From Artemia franciscana (lineage: Eukaryota; Arthropoda; Branchiopoda; Anostraca; Artemiidae), in NCBI RefSeq assembly GCF_032884065.1, contig NC_088868.1:494001-558000 (forward strand): DNA of 64,000 nucleotides. The letters run 5' to 3'. Under the pieces are notes generated by a model. The model was given only the letters and a program-made list of their open reading frames with translations. It was not told the DNA's origin and did not search any database. This document shows, one piece after another, positions 47,100-60,558 of this stretch. The translations under genes were made by a program, and so were the position numbers. How positions within the stretch are numbered: the stretch's first letter is position 1; the number at the start of each line of letters is the position of its first letter.

Positions 47100-47761
47100 C
47101 ACAGTTTAGTGTCAAACAAACGAAAAAAGAACAAAAAAAAACAACAAACAGCAACAGAAAATTAAAAAAGGATCAATAACTAATGCGTAAAAAAATTTAA
47201 AAACAAATTAAACTCATAAAATAAGAAACCAATCCCAAATCAGTAAAACGTCAAAACAATGAGAACTTGTAAAATAAAAAGGGGATAAAACTGTTAAAAC
47301 AAAAACATAAGCTAGTTATGTGGAATAAAAAATAAAATCATCAAAGCAAAATGAACATTAAAATTAAAAATTTGAGTTAAGGGAGTGAGGGGGAGAGGCT
47401 GAAGATATTCACTCATTAGATATCAACTATATAAGGGATGAAAGTTCTTCTATGTCTTTCACTGGAAACTAATTGGGGCAAGAAGGAGTATTTTTGTTGA
47501 AACAGAACGTAAGAGGTGGGGTTGAAGGGGTGAATATTGACTAGGGAAAAGGGGAGTTGTAGAAGGGTTATGAAGGGCATTGTTAGCGAAACGCAAGGAA
47601 ATTTTTGCTCTCCCTTCCCTAAAGGTGACTAGATTAGCTCTCCGAAGAAGGGAAATATAAGGTACCTTACCCTCATTGAAGATAATTCTTAGGCATCTTT
47701 TTTGGACTGCCTCTATTCTATCCGAAAATTCAATGGAGATGCCAAGATGCCAAGATGCCAA
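47100..47761 (-). mobile_element. LINE 3'-end fragment (reverse transcriptase C-terminus)
   Basis: The minus-strand frame 47740-47459 reads FSDRIEAVQKRCLRIIF, then RRANLVTFREGRAKISLRFA and PLFPSQYSP. This is the pattern of the region after the RT domain in jockey/CR1-type LINEs (RIE.VQKR..R.I...., R....L..A). The AT-rich segment 47100-47458 looks like its 3' UTR. No catalytic box is present. It differs in sequence from the 55 kb family, so it represents another family or subfamily. Confidence 0.75.
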
Positions 47762-47764
47762 ACA

Positions 47765-49360
47765 TGAAAAGCGTACTTGAGGATTGGGCGTACAAATGAG
47801 AAGATTTTTTTTTTTCTATTATACCATTGTTTTGGCTTTGTCGAAAATAAATCCTTGACTTTATATTTGTAATATGAAGAAGCAGATTTACGTATTTCTT
47901 TTTTAATATGTTTACACTGTGAGTTAGCCTCTGATGTTTTATCATTCTTTCATTTTATATCTAATTAGCTTTTTCAATTGACTAGTAATGTACTGTTTGT
48001 CATTAGAACATGTTTTTACTTTTTTCTCCAGCAGAACATTAGAACGTGTTTTGCCGAAGTTATAATCCCAACATCTTTTTTAGTAAGCAGGAAGTATCCC
48101 TTGAATAGCCGATTTTCATCCGTTTCTGGCATGAAAACCTCCTGAAAAACCTTGCTTCAGAAAAAAAATATGTAACATATAGATTGGATTAGTTAGTTTT
48201 GTTTGATAGCTTTGAAAACACAAAAGAAGTCAGAGAGTGCGAAAAGAGATGAAATGGAGCTTTTCTGGTATAGTGGAGTTTTTGTTTTATCCAAAATTTC
48301 AATTTCAATGAGAATATTATATTGAGTCTTTTCAGTAGTTGCACCCATTACCAAAGTAAAGAGGGGATTTTTTTTGAATTATTTAAATGAAGATACAAAA
48401 AAGACATTTCTTAAAATTTAGGCTGGAAAAATTTTCATTTTTTTTCGAAAAAAACATTTAAAAAAGTATTATATTAACCCCCCCCTTGCAATTAACACCC
48501 ATTCTTTTCAGTATGTAATTATAGTCTATAAGTATTTTGAGCATTTCACGATTAGTTTTACTCATACAAATAGTATTTTTTTATTTTTACCGAGATTCAT
48601 GTGTTTCTTTTCTTTTTCATAACGCTGTGATTATTTTCACAGTCTAGCTTCTTATTCTGAAAAATCTAGTCTGATTTTATTTGAGAACAGTAAATGCCCA
48701 TTGAAAAAAGATCTGAAATTTCAGGTGGAGAAATATAGCCAGATTAAACAAAAAAAAAAAAAAGAAAAAAAAAAAAAAAAAGAAAAAAATCAAGATACTG
48801 TATATGCTTTCTCCTAGTCTGAACAAATTTCTGAAACAGGAGTTTAAGTAGGAATATATTCTTGGTAAAAGACAAGGTATTGGCATTGACAAGGGAGTTT
48901 AAGTAGGAATTTCTTGGTACTCCAACTAGATCATACAAAAAATGTTTTTGGAAAAGTGAAAAGGGATCACTCAGTCACAAATTAGAACTTACATTTTCCT
49001 TGTTAAAGGTCAAATTCTATTGGCAGGCAGCCAACATTTTATCCATGGTTTTTCCCTATCCCGCTCTCTTTCCTTTGGTTTCCTTATAATTACTTTATAG
49101 TCATGATTATATACTTTACAGCCTTGATTGCTAGAGTTGATTACTATTTTGGGGATTTTTAATCAAAAGCTTCAAATCAAAAAGATCTAAAAATCTGAAG
49201 AGTCACACTTCTGTACAAAGCTACAATTATAAAATCATTTCTTATAGAAAAAAATCCTTTAATTTCGCTTATGTCCAGAACATCATTAGCATATAAGTTA
49301 CGCCCTTGCTTATATTTAAGCCCAAATGACTGTCCCTTTGCTTATTAGTTATTCAGATTA
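47765..49360. other. Non-coding stretch
   Basis: AT-rich sequence with a poly-A tract at 48750-48787 and the phrase GGAGTTTAAGTAGGAATAT repeated near 48838 and 48892. No gene or element recognised. Confidence 0.4.
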
Positions 49361-49365
49361 AATTT

Positions 49366-49980
49366 TTTATAGATGGGACACAAGGTTAGTGGTGGTAGAT
49401 TTAACCCAGTTTCTTGATAGTTTATTCAGTATGCATTGTACATATATTCAGGTACGAGTACGGCATCATGTGGCATTCGAATTCTTCATAGATGGTGCGC
49501 AAGCTTAGTGGTATAGATTCAACCCAGTTTCTGAATAGTTTATTCAGTATACATTGTACAAATATTCAGGAGCGAGTACGGCATCAAGTGGTATTCAAAT
49601 TTTGTTTTTTTTAGATGGCGCGCAAGCTTACTGGTAATGGATTCAACTCAGTTTCTTGATAGTTCATTCAGTATTCAATGTACATATATTCAGGAGCGAG
49701 TACGGCATCAAGTGGTATTCAAATTTTGTTTTTTATAGATGGCGCGCAAGCTTACTGGTAATGGATTCAACTCAGTTTCTTGATTGTTCATTCAGTATGC
49801 AATGTACATATATTCAGGAGCGAGTACGGCATCAAGTGGTATTCAAATTTTGTTTTTTATAGATGGCGCGCAAGCTTACTGGTAATGGATTCAACTCAGT
49901 TTCTTGATTGTTCATTCAGTATGCAATGTCCATATATTCAGGAACGAGTATGGCATCATGTGGCAGTCTATCTTTGAAGC
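49366..49980. repeat. Tandem repeat, 5 copies of a 124 bp unit
   Basis: GATGGCGCGCAAGCTTACTG recurs at 49614, 49738 and 49862, with earlier variants (GATGGGACACAAGG at 49373, GATGGTGCGCAAGC at 49490). Each is followed by GTTTCTTGATAGTTCATTCA and GAGTACGGCATCAAGTGG. Confidence 0.92.
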
Positions 49981-50533
49981 TTAAAGATGACTTACATAGT
50001 CTCAAGTTCTAAGACGAATGGCAGCTCTGAATTTTTGCAGAAAATAATTTTGAAGTCCACCGCTATATGCACCATTATCATTAATACATTTCACAAGATT
50101 CCGATTTATCGTTTAAACTAATGGTTTCCATAAGAAGCAAAATGATGAAAATGAAATATAAGTTTTACTGTAAAAGACAGACAAACACACTAAAAAACCT
50201 TTTGTGTTTAAAAGAACTTTTATGACGAGAATATTTACACAAAGAGGACACTATTTAATTTAAATTCCAAAGGAATGTTCGGTTTTTAGTCCAATATTTC
50301 TTCCAGCTTAAAAAAATGAGCTAAAATACAACTTTCTGAAAAAGCTAGATTTTTCTGGAAAAACCTTTCAATGAAAAACATTTTTTAAACAGCCCTAGCA
50401 TCCTTACTTCAACGAAGTTCAACCAGGGCTGTTTTTAAAAAGTTTTTTAAAAAACATTATTTAGTTTTAATTCTCACAATTTAATGTAAGTCTATTTATA
50501 TATACATATTTTCTCTATTGTTCTCGTATTGTG

Positions 50534-50564
50534 CTGAAGACGGCCCTTGGACATAGGGCCGAAA
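50534..50564 (+). other. Dispersed hairpin motif (CTGAAGA...GAAA)
   Basis: CTGAAGA is followed by a hairpin of GGCCC and GGGCC around TTGGACATA and then by GAAA. Similar motifs lie at 34156-34186 (plus) and 23333-23363 (minus); a looser one is at 62266-62300. The flanks of the 34.1 and 50.5 kb copies are also alike (TTTCCACTGTCTTG / TTTCTACTGTCTTG), so this is part of a dispersed repeat. The order resembles a hammerhead ribozyme core but has an extra C after CTGAAGA. Confidence 0.45.
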
Positions 50565-51538
50565 TATTCACAGAACTGATTTCCACTGTCTTGAAAAGAT
50601 TTTCCCTATTGTTTCTACTTTGTATTTGTTTGTTATTATTAAAATCTTCTTTTTCTATTTTTTTTCCAGTTGTGCTTGGTGACACTACACATTCAGTGGC
50701 AATAATCTCACCAACATCGTGGGGGGCGGGTAAGGTTGGAGCCGATTTTCCCTAATCAAGTAAAAATGACAGTTAAACTGAAAAACGAGCCATATAGTAC
50801 CATAATCGAAATGATATACTAAAGAAAATTGACTCGTTTCTGCAGATGCTTGAAATTATGCAGACTTATTACGTATTACAAGGTTTTTGAAGAAACTAAA
50901 TTTTGGCTGGGGGGAATGGGATCAGGGGAGGGGTTGAAATGGAATCTGAGGTGCAGTCATCCCCCGCTGACCCATAGAAAATTACGCCCCTGTGAATATT
51001 CAGTGGTGTAAATAGCTTTACTCTCAATTAAACCCATGACAAAGTGTCAAGATTCTTCTCGAATTAGTTTTCTATGCTCTTTGAAATTATTTCTAGCCTT
51101 TGAAATTATTAAGGGCCTGACACAGGGAGCTTTTTTCCAACCGATCTCCGCAGCTTAGTGGCCGAACCGACAGCGGTACAAAAATTAGCACCCTTGGTGA
51201 GAGACTTTCTAAACTAAACATCATGGACACCAATAGTCAACTACAATTTATCAATGGATGCCTAATTGATATCAGCTTTTGATATCAGTTTTTTTTTGCT
51301 GATCTGATCAGCAATTGATATCAGTTTTTTTATTTTTCCGCTGAAGAGAAGGAAATGAATGAGTATTGACACAGCTGGGTCGTTCATCACAGACATCTCT
51401 GGCTGACTTAGTTTCACGTTTGATACTTTGTATTTTTGATTTTTTGCTTTGTTTTTCTCCTTTTTTTTCATGATCACAATTAATGACAACACTTGGGGTG
51501 GAGGAGAAGGATGCGGAGTTGTGTTGACATCAGATGGC

Positions 51539-51763
51539 CTAGTGTTGTGGTGAGTTGTTAGTAGTAGCAGTATCACAATGAAATTTTGTGCCGTTTCGTA
51601 AATCAGCACTGGGAGGCGGTTTGTCAAATCGATTCCGAGGAAATTTACGTGTTTCCGGCCCTTTACTTCGTATTAGAAGAGCCGTATCTTGATTAGAGCC
51701 CATATAAAGCAATAAAAGCAATAAAAAAATCATGGACATTAAACAAAATACCTCATGTCTCAT
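51539..51763 (-). CDS. Possible short secreted peptide exon, unassigned
   Basis: On the minus strand an open frame begins MRHEVFCLMSMIFLLLLLLY, a signal-peptide-like hydrophobic start with a second Met at residue 10. It continues GSNQDTALLIRSKGPETRK and FPRNRFDKPPPSADL. A second open frame overlaps further on (51627-51262) and ends in a Lys-rich run. I recognise no family, and the hydrophobic run may simply reflect T-rich codons in AT-rich DNA. Confidence 0.2.
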   Translation of the reverse strand: MRHEVFCLMSMIFLLLLLLYMGSNQDTALLIRSKGPETRKFPRNRFDKPPPSADLRNGTKFHCDTATTNNSPQH

Positions 51764-52489
51764 ACAAGATCATGTAAAAAGGTTTGTACCATGTTTTCTA
51801 ATTAAAAACAAAACATTTTGTCATTTACTTAAACTTAGCGATTATTGAGAAGTTCCAATTAATAATAAAATAAAAACAAACATAAAATAAATACAAGATA
51901 AAACAAAAGTAAAATAAATTTATAGATATGATAAGAAAGTGGGTACAATGGGAAAATTCATAAAAATATTAAAATCAAAATTTGTCGTTTATTGACACAC
52001 TTAGCGTCAGGGCAATTTTTTTTTTCGTTTTAACTTGCTGCCTTTTTTGTCGATCTATTTGTCACTGCAAAAATTAACATTTTAGGGTCTCTTTGACATT
52101 ATTTGCTTGTCTACATTTGTATTTGTTTATAAATTTATTTGTGTATAGGCTATATGTTTGTCGATGTGTTTCTGTGTCAATATTATGATAAGAAAACCGA
52201 AAAACTCAAAAGTCAAAAATTAATTGTTGTGTCTAACTCGTAAATGAGTTATTTGGGTCCATATTTGAACTTTTATCCGCTGTAAGTAACGCTTTTCTCA
52301 TATACTAACCAGTTCAGATCGTTAGAGGCCACCGTCAAACTCTGTAGGCAGTACAAGGCACCAAAAAAGAATTAAAATTAAATTAATATTAATTAAAATT
52401 AACGAGCAAAGGCCTTAACGATAAATTACCTCGTTAGCTAACTTGTTTTTATTCGGTGTCCAGCACTACCTACATGTTTTTTTAACGCT

Positions 52490-52580
52490 GAGCTGTCACG
52501 ATCTCAAACTGAATGGGTATGAGACTAGCATTGCTTACTGCGGTTCGAATCTAGACCCAAATAATTCGACTCTACACCAA
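52490..52580 (+). other. Weak tRNA-like segment
   Basis: CTGAATGGGTATGAGAC followed by GCGGTTCGAATCTAGACC resembles A and B boxes. The stems do not form convincingly. It may be a SINE head remnant. Confidence 0.2.
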
Positions 52581-52994
52581 CTCCTACGCCAACTGGCTAC
52601 TGGAGTCAACTAGAGTCTTGTATTTCACTACATTTTTTTTGTCTTAAAAAAAGAAAACTTGAAATAAGAATTGTAATTGTAATGATTTTTTTTAGTCATA
52701 AAAACGGTTAAAACTTCTTTGCAGTTGACCTTAGATGGACGAGCCCTATTTACGGATCATCCCCCATCCCTTTTTCTTCAGCATCGTCAGAAATTGCACG
52801 ATTTTACCCTCTGTTGCAAAATAATCAGAATACTGTTCACTTTTCATATAACACAAGATCGGTTTTTACAAATAAAATTTGCCCTTTGTCGCACGAAATT
52901 ATAGTAAAATTCATTGAATCAGTGATTATGAGGAAGAAAAGGGGCCCGACAGGAATTAATCCACATGAAGGAGCTAAACTGGAAAATGGTAAAT

Positions 52995-53072
52995 TCAATA
53001 AAAACCCTCCTCTTCTCCTTTTGGTATTGCAGCACCTTTGATTTGATCTTGGTTCAAATACATCGAAGCCAC
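52995..53072 (-). CDS. LIG1: DNA ligase 1, last coding exon with stop codon
   Basis: After a TATTTTAG acceptor the frame reads VASMYLNQDQIK and, 14 residues further, ends EEEGFY followed by TGA: 25 codons plus stop. The VA.MY..Q pattern directly continues the LATSASQ end of the preceding exon. An acidic-aromatic tail is typical of DNA ligase I C-termini. The exon is phase 0, matching its partner. The separating intron (53073-60558) is about 7.5 kb and contains a LINE, AT microsatellites and simple repeats. I did not find a clear AATAAA shortly after the stop. Confidence 0.88.
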   Translation of the reverse strand: MASMYLNQDQIKGAAIPKGEEEGFY

Positions 53073-54587
53073 CTAAAATAAAATACAAATATGGGTGTGA
53101 CAAGCATAAATTGAAAATAAAGAAAATAGATTGAATGTAAAAAGGATAGAAAATGAAAAATAGATAGTGAAATCAACGCCAAACGGATTATTAAATTAAC
53201 TGGATTAATAGAATTAAATTAATAAAATTAATAAAATTAACGCTTCTTCTTGTGAAATGTTATTTTGTGATTTCAAAATTAAGGTCGGTTTTTAGCTTTT
53301 TTTGTAAAATAATTTTTAGGTTTTCTTTGGTGTAATATGTATATTTTGGAATAATAAAAGCTTAAGTTATTTGACAGTATTTTCTAATACAATTTTTCAT
53401 GATATGAGAATGTTACAAGATTTTTATTGGACTCACATTTTCTGTATAAGTATTTCGAGAGTAGTTCGTCTTAAATACTAGAAATTATACCCCCAAAAAC
53501 TTGAAAAAATCATTGGACTAAAATATTAAACAAAAGCAGTGGTTCTCACTGATTTTGGGCCATGCCCCACCAACGTATTTCTGAGATTCTGATACATTCC
53601 TTGTGGTATTTTAATTTTGCTATTCAAATTTTACGCCTATTCACCTGAAGGAAGCTTAAAAGACATTAACTTAGTATCTTTTTTCGGATAGTCATCTAGG
53701 TATGTTTTACTCTGATGAAAAATATTGTCTCAATACTACACATGACCTAATTGCAATACTATCACGATCACGTATCTTTTTTGCTCTTTAAATACATCGG
53801 AAGGTGCCATCACTTACATGAAAAGTGTTCTTTCAAAAGTGAGGCTCCAAATAGTCAGCCAAAGGTTGCGCGCCCTGCCCATAACCCACTAAAATATTCC
53901 AATGCCCCACTAGTGGGTCCTATGCCCCACATTGGAAATCAAGGGACTAAAGGTACCAGAAATCAAGGCTGGCAAAGATAACACTATTATGAAATTAAAC
54001 CAGGTCTAGCGGCTTGATAAACATTTATGAACTGCTAAATGAACATGGCATATGCGAAACAGCTGATTCTGATTTTAGGCTAACCAAGTCTAGTGTATCA
54101 TACTGAGTTAAGCATTAATTAGATACAATCAATCACTGCGGATATACGATTTTTTCACGCTATTCTACGGGTTTCCTTACTTTTCAAAAATATACAAGCT
54201 CAGGGTAGTATTATATCAGGGTAGCCTCTCCAACTATGAGACACTTAACAGATGTCTTAGACCGTTGCCTATACTCTGCGCACATACAAAAGCCTAAAAA
54301 AAATCTTAAAAAACCCTAAAAAAACTGAACTGGTAAATAAGATCAAATACATTAAAATTACAGAATAATCAATGTTCTTTGGTTTTTCACTGGCATTCTT
54401 TTGCCAAAAATTATACCACCTCTCCCGAAAAACGTTGAAGCAAGTTTCTTGGAAAGAATTGTCAAACCGGAAGACTTATGAACTAGTTGACCTGACTCAG
54501 ATAGATCCACTGCACTCATATTTTATTCTCAGAGGCCGGACTTGGAAAAAAGCTATGGGGTAACAATTAGAGCCCGTTCTTGGTGGG

Positions 54588-54643
<56 letters not shown>
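54588..54643. repeat. AT microsatellite
   Basis: (AT)n of about 55 bases in the LIG1 intron. Confidence 0.95.
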
Positions 54644-54644
<1 letters not shown>

Positions 54645-54783
54645 CAAACAACAATTTTTTCAAATGATGTCTCACAGAAAGTGTTAGGGTGCGTTTATGC
54701 ATATTATCAAGTTGTCATCGCAGTAAATTACAGTGTGTTGATGATTGTTTCATCGGGTGGAATGGTTAAGAGAATGGACTAGC

Positions 54784-55080
54784 TTCATTTATTTATTTAT
54801 TTCATTTATTTATTTATTATTCATTTATTTATTTATTTATTTCAATTATTTATTTATTTATTATTTATTTCATTTATTTATTTATTCATTTATTTATTTA
54901 TTCGTTTATTTATTTATTTATTTATTCTTCAATTTTATTCATTCTTCAATTTTATTCATTCTTCAATTTTCTCAATCATTATTCATTCTTCAATTTTATT
55001 CATTATTCATTTTATTTATTATTTCTTCATTTATTTATTTATTATTACGACTAGCGGTAAGCATTAATGCTTGTCGCAAA
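54784..55080 (-). repeat. LINE 3' terminus and AATA-type tail microsatellite
   Basis: On the minus strand the LINE 3' UTR ends GACAAGCATTAATGCTTA, a short palindrome (AAGCATTAATGCTT), then TAATAATAAATAAATAAATG. This runs into about 260 bases of (AATA)n with some interruptions. The same terminal arrangement is found at the 3' end of the relic near 38.94-38.99 kb, which supports reading it as a family-specific 3' end and not an independent microsatellite. Confidence 0.6.
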
Positions 55081-55166
55081 AACACAAAAACACAAAATCA
55101 TAATACTAATCTAAAGTAAATTGGCAACGACAAATTAAACAGCAAAAACTTCTAAATAACACGACA

Positions 55167-56548
55167 CTACCCAACAAAAGCGTCTAAATAAAACGGCGTA
55201 TTTACTAATGCACCCTTAAAATTTCGAACACTCTCTGCCTCGACAACCTCCAAAGGCAAACCATTCCATGGTCCGGCAACTCTACTAACAAAAGATAATT
55301 GACCAATTTTTTTCAGTGGTTTTGGGGGATATAATTTATAATCATGCTGACGAGTAGAGTGATAATGGCTAAATTTAAAAAATAAATTTGGATCAACATC
55401 ATCCACTTCTTAAATTATACGAAACACATTTACAAGGTCATTGCGACGTCTACGAAACTTCAACGACGGGAGTTGAAGCCTAGAAAGTCTCTGCGGATAA
55501 GAAAGGCGCTGAAGGTATGGGACCAATCTAGTGGCCCTTCTCTGAACCTTTTCTATCCTATGCTCATCCGTTAGACTTAATGGAAACCAAACAGAAGTAT
55601 TATACTCAAGAAGAGGGCGGACCATTGATTTATATAGTAGTAAGAAATTACGAAGGTTGAACCTACTAAAGCTTCTCCTTATAGACGATAAACGATAATT
55701 CGCATTCTTTACAATTTCCGAAACATGCTTATCAAATTTCAATTGGGTATCAAAGTAAACACCAAGGTCACGCACTATTTCGTTAGAAGGGATTTGTATG
55801 CCAGACAGCTGGTAAGTATGCACAGGTGGGAGTTTACGAGCATAGTGTAGAACAACACACTTAGAAGGGTTTATGAACATGGAATTAGATTCGCACCAAT
55901 AAGTTAGAGAGTCAAGATCCTCCTGTAAAAGTTGCACATCATTTTGGTCTCGTACTGGTAGATAAAGTTTTACATCATCCGCGAACATCTTGACAGCAGA
56001 ATGCTGAACAGAGGAAGGCAGATCATTAATAAATAAACAAAATAAAATTGGACCCAGGCAGCTACCCTGGGGGACTCCGCTTAACACATCAGTTCAGGAT
56101 GACATAGCTTCACCAACAACAACCTGCTGAGTTCGTCCATTTAGATAAACAGTAATAAATGCAATTGTTTTTTACCCAATTTATAAGCTGCACATTTTTT
56201 AAGAAGGGTGGGTATTGAGACTTTGTCGAATGCCTTCGAGAAGTCGATGTAAATGCAGTCAAAGGGTATAGCTAAATCGGCAAAACGTTGAAAATCCAAA
56301 GTAACCTCAAGAAGCTGAGTATTACAAGACCTATTTTTTCGGAAACCATGCTGAGCAGGATTCCAAAGATGATTTCCGTCAAAATACTTTTGAACGCGTG
56401 AAACAATCAACTTTTCCATCACTCGGCAAAAAATAGACGTGATTGAAATTGGCCGATAGTTTTTAAAATCTGACCTGGAGCCACTTTGCAGTGGCTCCAG
56501 TTTCATTGCAGCAAGGGGAGTACGCGGGGGGCGGGGGTACACTCCCAC
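55167..56548 (-). mobile_element. Non-LTR retrotransposon (LINE) reverse transcriptase, truncated and inactivated
   Basis: On the minus strand this is the reverse transcriptase of a LINE in the jockey/CR1-like group. Visible blocks in order are FKNYRPISITSIFCRVMEKL, QHGFRKNRSCNTQLLE, IYIDFSKAFDKV, LSGVPQGSCLGPILF, the catalytic FADD box (near 55976), the LGVYFD block, and the C-terminal AVQRRATRL-type and WNGLP blocks. There is a frameshift near 56150, a stop just before LSGVPQGS, and a stop (TAA) between FRII and EVDDVDPN at 55410. The endonuclease half is missing: similarity begins about 56510. The element sits in the last LIG1 intron. The (TTTA)n run at 54784-55045 is its likely 3' tail. 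Confidence 0.9.
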
Positions 56549-56589
56549 TGAGATTCTAAATTTTCTTGAATTTCTGGGGATTCTGATTT

Positions 56590-58515
56590 AAATTTTAAAA
56601 TAAAATTATTTTTTTTTAAATAATGGACTCCCTCAGAAACTTTTTAATAATCTTGCTCCCCCTTCAAAAAAATCTTCAATACGTGCCTAATTGCCACATA
56701 CATTAACCACCAAAACCCTGACATAGACTAAATTATCGGAATGGAAACTATCGGGGCATCCTGTCCAGTGATGTCTTGATATCAAAGACTGAAACTGGAT
56801 TTGAATTCGGTGTGTAGAGAAAAGCCAATCACATTGACAGATGTGTAAGGCATGATTCTCCAGCCTGCCAACAAAAAACTCTGTGACAACTGCAATGTTG
56901 TTGTTGCAGTTTCATTTTCAAAGCTAAATTAGATCACATAGATTACTTTTGATTTTATATTCTAATGGTTCAATGTGGCAATACTCACAAAATTTTAAAT
57001 TGCCCAAAAAACTTCATAATTTTTAAACAACCAGAAAAAAGTTTTCAGGACCAGGGGCTAAAAATTGTTTTACTTTAATGTCTTTGGTACTTAAAACTAT
57101 CTAAGCACCTATGTGCAGCACTCTAGCAAACCTTATGGCGTCAGATAAAATTCCAAGATACATCTGTAAATAAAAAAAATCCAAAGTGTCCAAAATATTT
57201 GCCTTGAGATGCGAAAGAATAAAAGAATAAATATAATAAAAGAATTACAAAAGAAAAATAAATAGAAGAAAAAAGAAAAAAAAGAAAAAAAGAAAAAGAT
57301 AGAAAAAATAAAAAAAAAGAATAAAAGAATTATACCAATGTCCATAAGCACAGGTTTCCCAGACTCATCTACGAGTGGAAATGGTGATTATACCACACCC
57401 TGCTAATACCAGAGACATGCAAATTCATCTGTGTCATTAATAATCCGAAAGTCAGGCCCAATCTCTTGGGACAGTGCCACAACCTCTGTCCACAGTTCTT
57501 TTTATTGAAAGGTGACCTCCGAAACACCCCTCCCACTCCCCACTTTGTATATAGAAATGTACTATGTTACGCCTTGTTCAAATCAGATTCATAATTGGAT
57601 TTTTAACCTCTATTATTGAAGGGCCTAAAGTGCGGCCCTCATAATCATTTTCCCTAAGCCAAGTTAGCATTCAAGGTATCGCCTAGCACACATACTCACA
57701 CATGGACTGCTACGTCGTTTTAAATGGTAAATAGCGTTAAGCCGTATCTTTAATAAAAGTTACTAGCCAACATTAAAACTTATTTATAAGAAGAAAAGCA
57801 TTTAAATAGAAAAAAGAGAAGAATTCCATGAAAAGTAAATCACAAACTAAAAAAAAACAAAAAAAAACAAAAGATTTCAAACCTAAAACAGACAGAAATC
57901 ACAATGAACAAACAAAACAAATCAAAAATAAAATAAAATCCACAATGAAAACAAATTTAAAATGAGAACGAATACCACAAATAAGGGTGGCACTGCCACT
58001 CGGTAGGCTCCCCAAAGGGCTAGCCTGTAATTTGGTCTTGCATTAACTTATTCATATTAGTCTAATTAATTACACTAATCGGACTAACTAATTATACTAA
58101 TAAGATTGATTGATTGCTATGAATATACTGTAGACTCTAATGTTAGCTTCTAGCATGTGAAATATTTCCATAAATGGTTTCCTCTTTTCAAATCCATTTC
58201 TTTCAAATAAAAGAAAACCCATTCGCAAAAACTAAATTTTCGACACTTATTTCTGGCCAAATTTTCGGACACCAAACACTTGTGACTATTTACGCAGTTC
58301 CAAGACCTTCTTTCGTCACTGTTTTCTTATTTTTGAAATTCATTTCTTTCACATACCCATCAAACCCGTTTTTTTTTTAAGTCTAAGAATTCATCTGCGT
58401 AGCTGTATGTGAGCGCGTGGCTGTAGCTAGACTTCAACTGTCAATAGTTCTCTTTAGAGAGCCAAAAGAGTTTAATATTTGAAAAAGATCTTGTTCATGT
58501 CACTATTTTTTTTTA
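56590..58515. other. LIG1 intron, non-coding
   Basis: AT-rich with an A/G-rich tract (57215-57330). Around 57780-58030 there is A-rich sequence preceding CACTGCCACTCGGTAGGC, which could be a LINE 3' UTR on the minus strand. No exon seen. Confidence 0.4.
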
Positions 58516-58517
58516 TA

Positions 58518-58635
<118 letters not shown>

Positions 58636-58699
58636 AATAATTTACTAATCCAAATCTAATCTGAAGCACACTTTTCATTAAAAGGCAAATTATAAAATA

Positions 58700-60555
58700 G
58701 AATTTTTTTTATTGGGGGGGGGGGGAGGAAGCGGTACCCTTACCTAGTATTTATGTCGAAGGCAGTCGCGTAACAAATTGGCTAAAATTGCCACTTAAAA
58801 ATCCGCAGTGTATAATATAATGACGTCTAAAAGTAAAAAAAAAATACCTTTGTTATTGAAACATGACAGAAACTTGTATAGAAAACCCGAGCCAGATAAA
58901 AAAAAACTCCTGATTTTTTCTTTTAGATTTTTGGCTAATACGAACAAACCACTCGTTCCAAGTCAAAAAAAAAAGAAAAAAAAATCAGAAAATTAAAACA
59001 TCGATATGACACTGGTACTGTCAATTATCTTTTGTTTTCAGTTTTAAATATTTATTATATCTTTCCTTGAAGAAACTAATAAAAGGTTTATAGGGATAGC
59101 CTCAATTGGGAGGTCAACATAAGACAGCAGGTCAAACAAAGCTCACTTTAAGGTAACCTTGCCGAGAAGCTCCCTGTCGTAGGTAGTCCTATGGCGAGTA
59201 GGTGTAATATGCTTTGCCTTGCCAGGGTAGAGCTTTGACAGGCCTTCAATTGGAAGATAGTATATTGATTTGTAGACTACTGGCATATATACCATGTTAA
59301 TGTGCTTCTGTAAAGATTCACGGGAATGGAGGATAAATTGACCAGATTTTGTCGCTCTGATTGAGTTTTGGATTTACCGGAAATAAAATACCAATATTTA
59401 CCGGGTTTTACCGGGATTTACCTGGAGCGAAATAGGTTTTTGGGGATCCAAAAAAAAGAAGACCAACATATTTGAAGGGGGTATAGTGAAACATGTGAAC
59501 ATTGGAAGGATGAAATGAAGATTTTAATTTTGACTGAAATACAATTTTCAAAGGTTAACCTTTGACCCTAATGTTGTTGTCGTTATAACCTGGCCTCTTT
59601 CGGCAACCGTAAGGAAGTGCTTCCTCGACAAGCCATAGTTTATTTGTCACAGGTCAATGAAGAATTTGAGTAAAAAATTTCTCTTTTTATGTGAATCTAA
59701 TACCTCACCCTTTCACCCTTTTGCTATCGCTATAGATTGTTCACATACATGTGTTATGGTAGAACTTCCTACCTGCTTCCTACAGCAAACGTCACAGGAG
59801 AAAGGCTTGCCCTCTAATCACTTTTGAACCTCAAGTGCCAGGGTAGAGCTACACCCTTAGATTCCCATCTAATTAGCTTCCTTCAAAGTCTCCCATAAAA
59901 AATGGCCGGGAAAAAGCACGGGAAAAGAAAATGCATGAGACATCACCCTTTCATCCTTTTTTTACCGCTTTTGTTTTCTGTCCTTTCTGTTGTTTTCTGT
60001 TTTATACAAAATTATTTATGTATTTATATTACTAAAACGCGTAATATTTTCACTTGTCGCACATAAAATTCCACACTAATTACTAAAACTTTCAATCTTC
60101 ACTAAATACTGTACTAGAATAGCTATGACTCAGCTCCACAATCATTCGGAAATTATGTGCTAATGAATCCATCCCTTGTAGATGGGTTTAGGGGGGAATA
60201 ACGAGATGTCTCCTAATAGAAAGAAAGGGTGAAAATACGTAAAAGTATATGTTTAGGCGAACACTTTTCAATAAATCTGAGAGGAAGGATCCATCCGACC
60301 AACCTTGGGGAGGATCTTCCTCCTTTTTGAAAGTACGGCTAAAAATAGAATGAGAGAACTTGAACGTAAGGGGTTTTAAATGTTATACTTAGTAGTAACT
60401 AAATGTCGTAGTAGCGACTAAAACCAGCATTTAACTTCGAGGTTGGACTGGACCTAAATGTTAAAGCTGTTTTGGGAATTCGAATGAGACAGAGTTGGGA
60501 TACTAGAATCCAAGAAGCCAAAAGTGGAACGCAAGGTCTAAAAACGGAAAGAACT
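58700..60555. other. LIG1 intron, non-coding
   Basis: Contains a short run of related words near 59376-59425 (TTTACCGG, GGTTTTACCGGGATTTACC), some G-runs, and no recognisable exon up to the LIG1 donor at 60558. Confidence 0.4.
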
Positions 60556-60558
60556 TAC

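Noticed and set aside
54745..55119. 124-residue plus-strand frame (Phe/Ile/Leu/Tyr-rich), resembling a membrane protein
   Set aside because: Translation of the TTTA microsatellite tail of the LINE.
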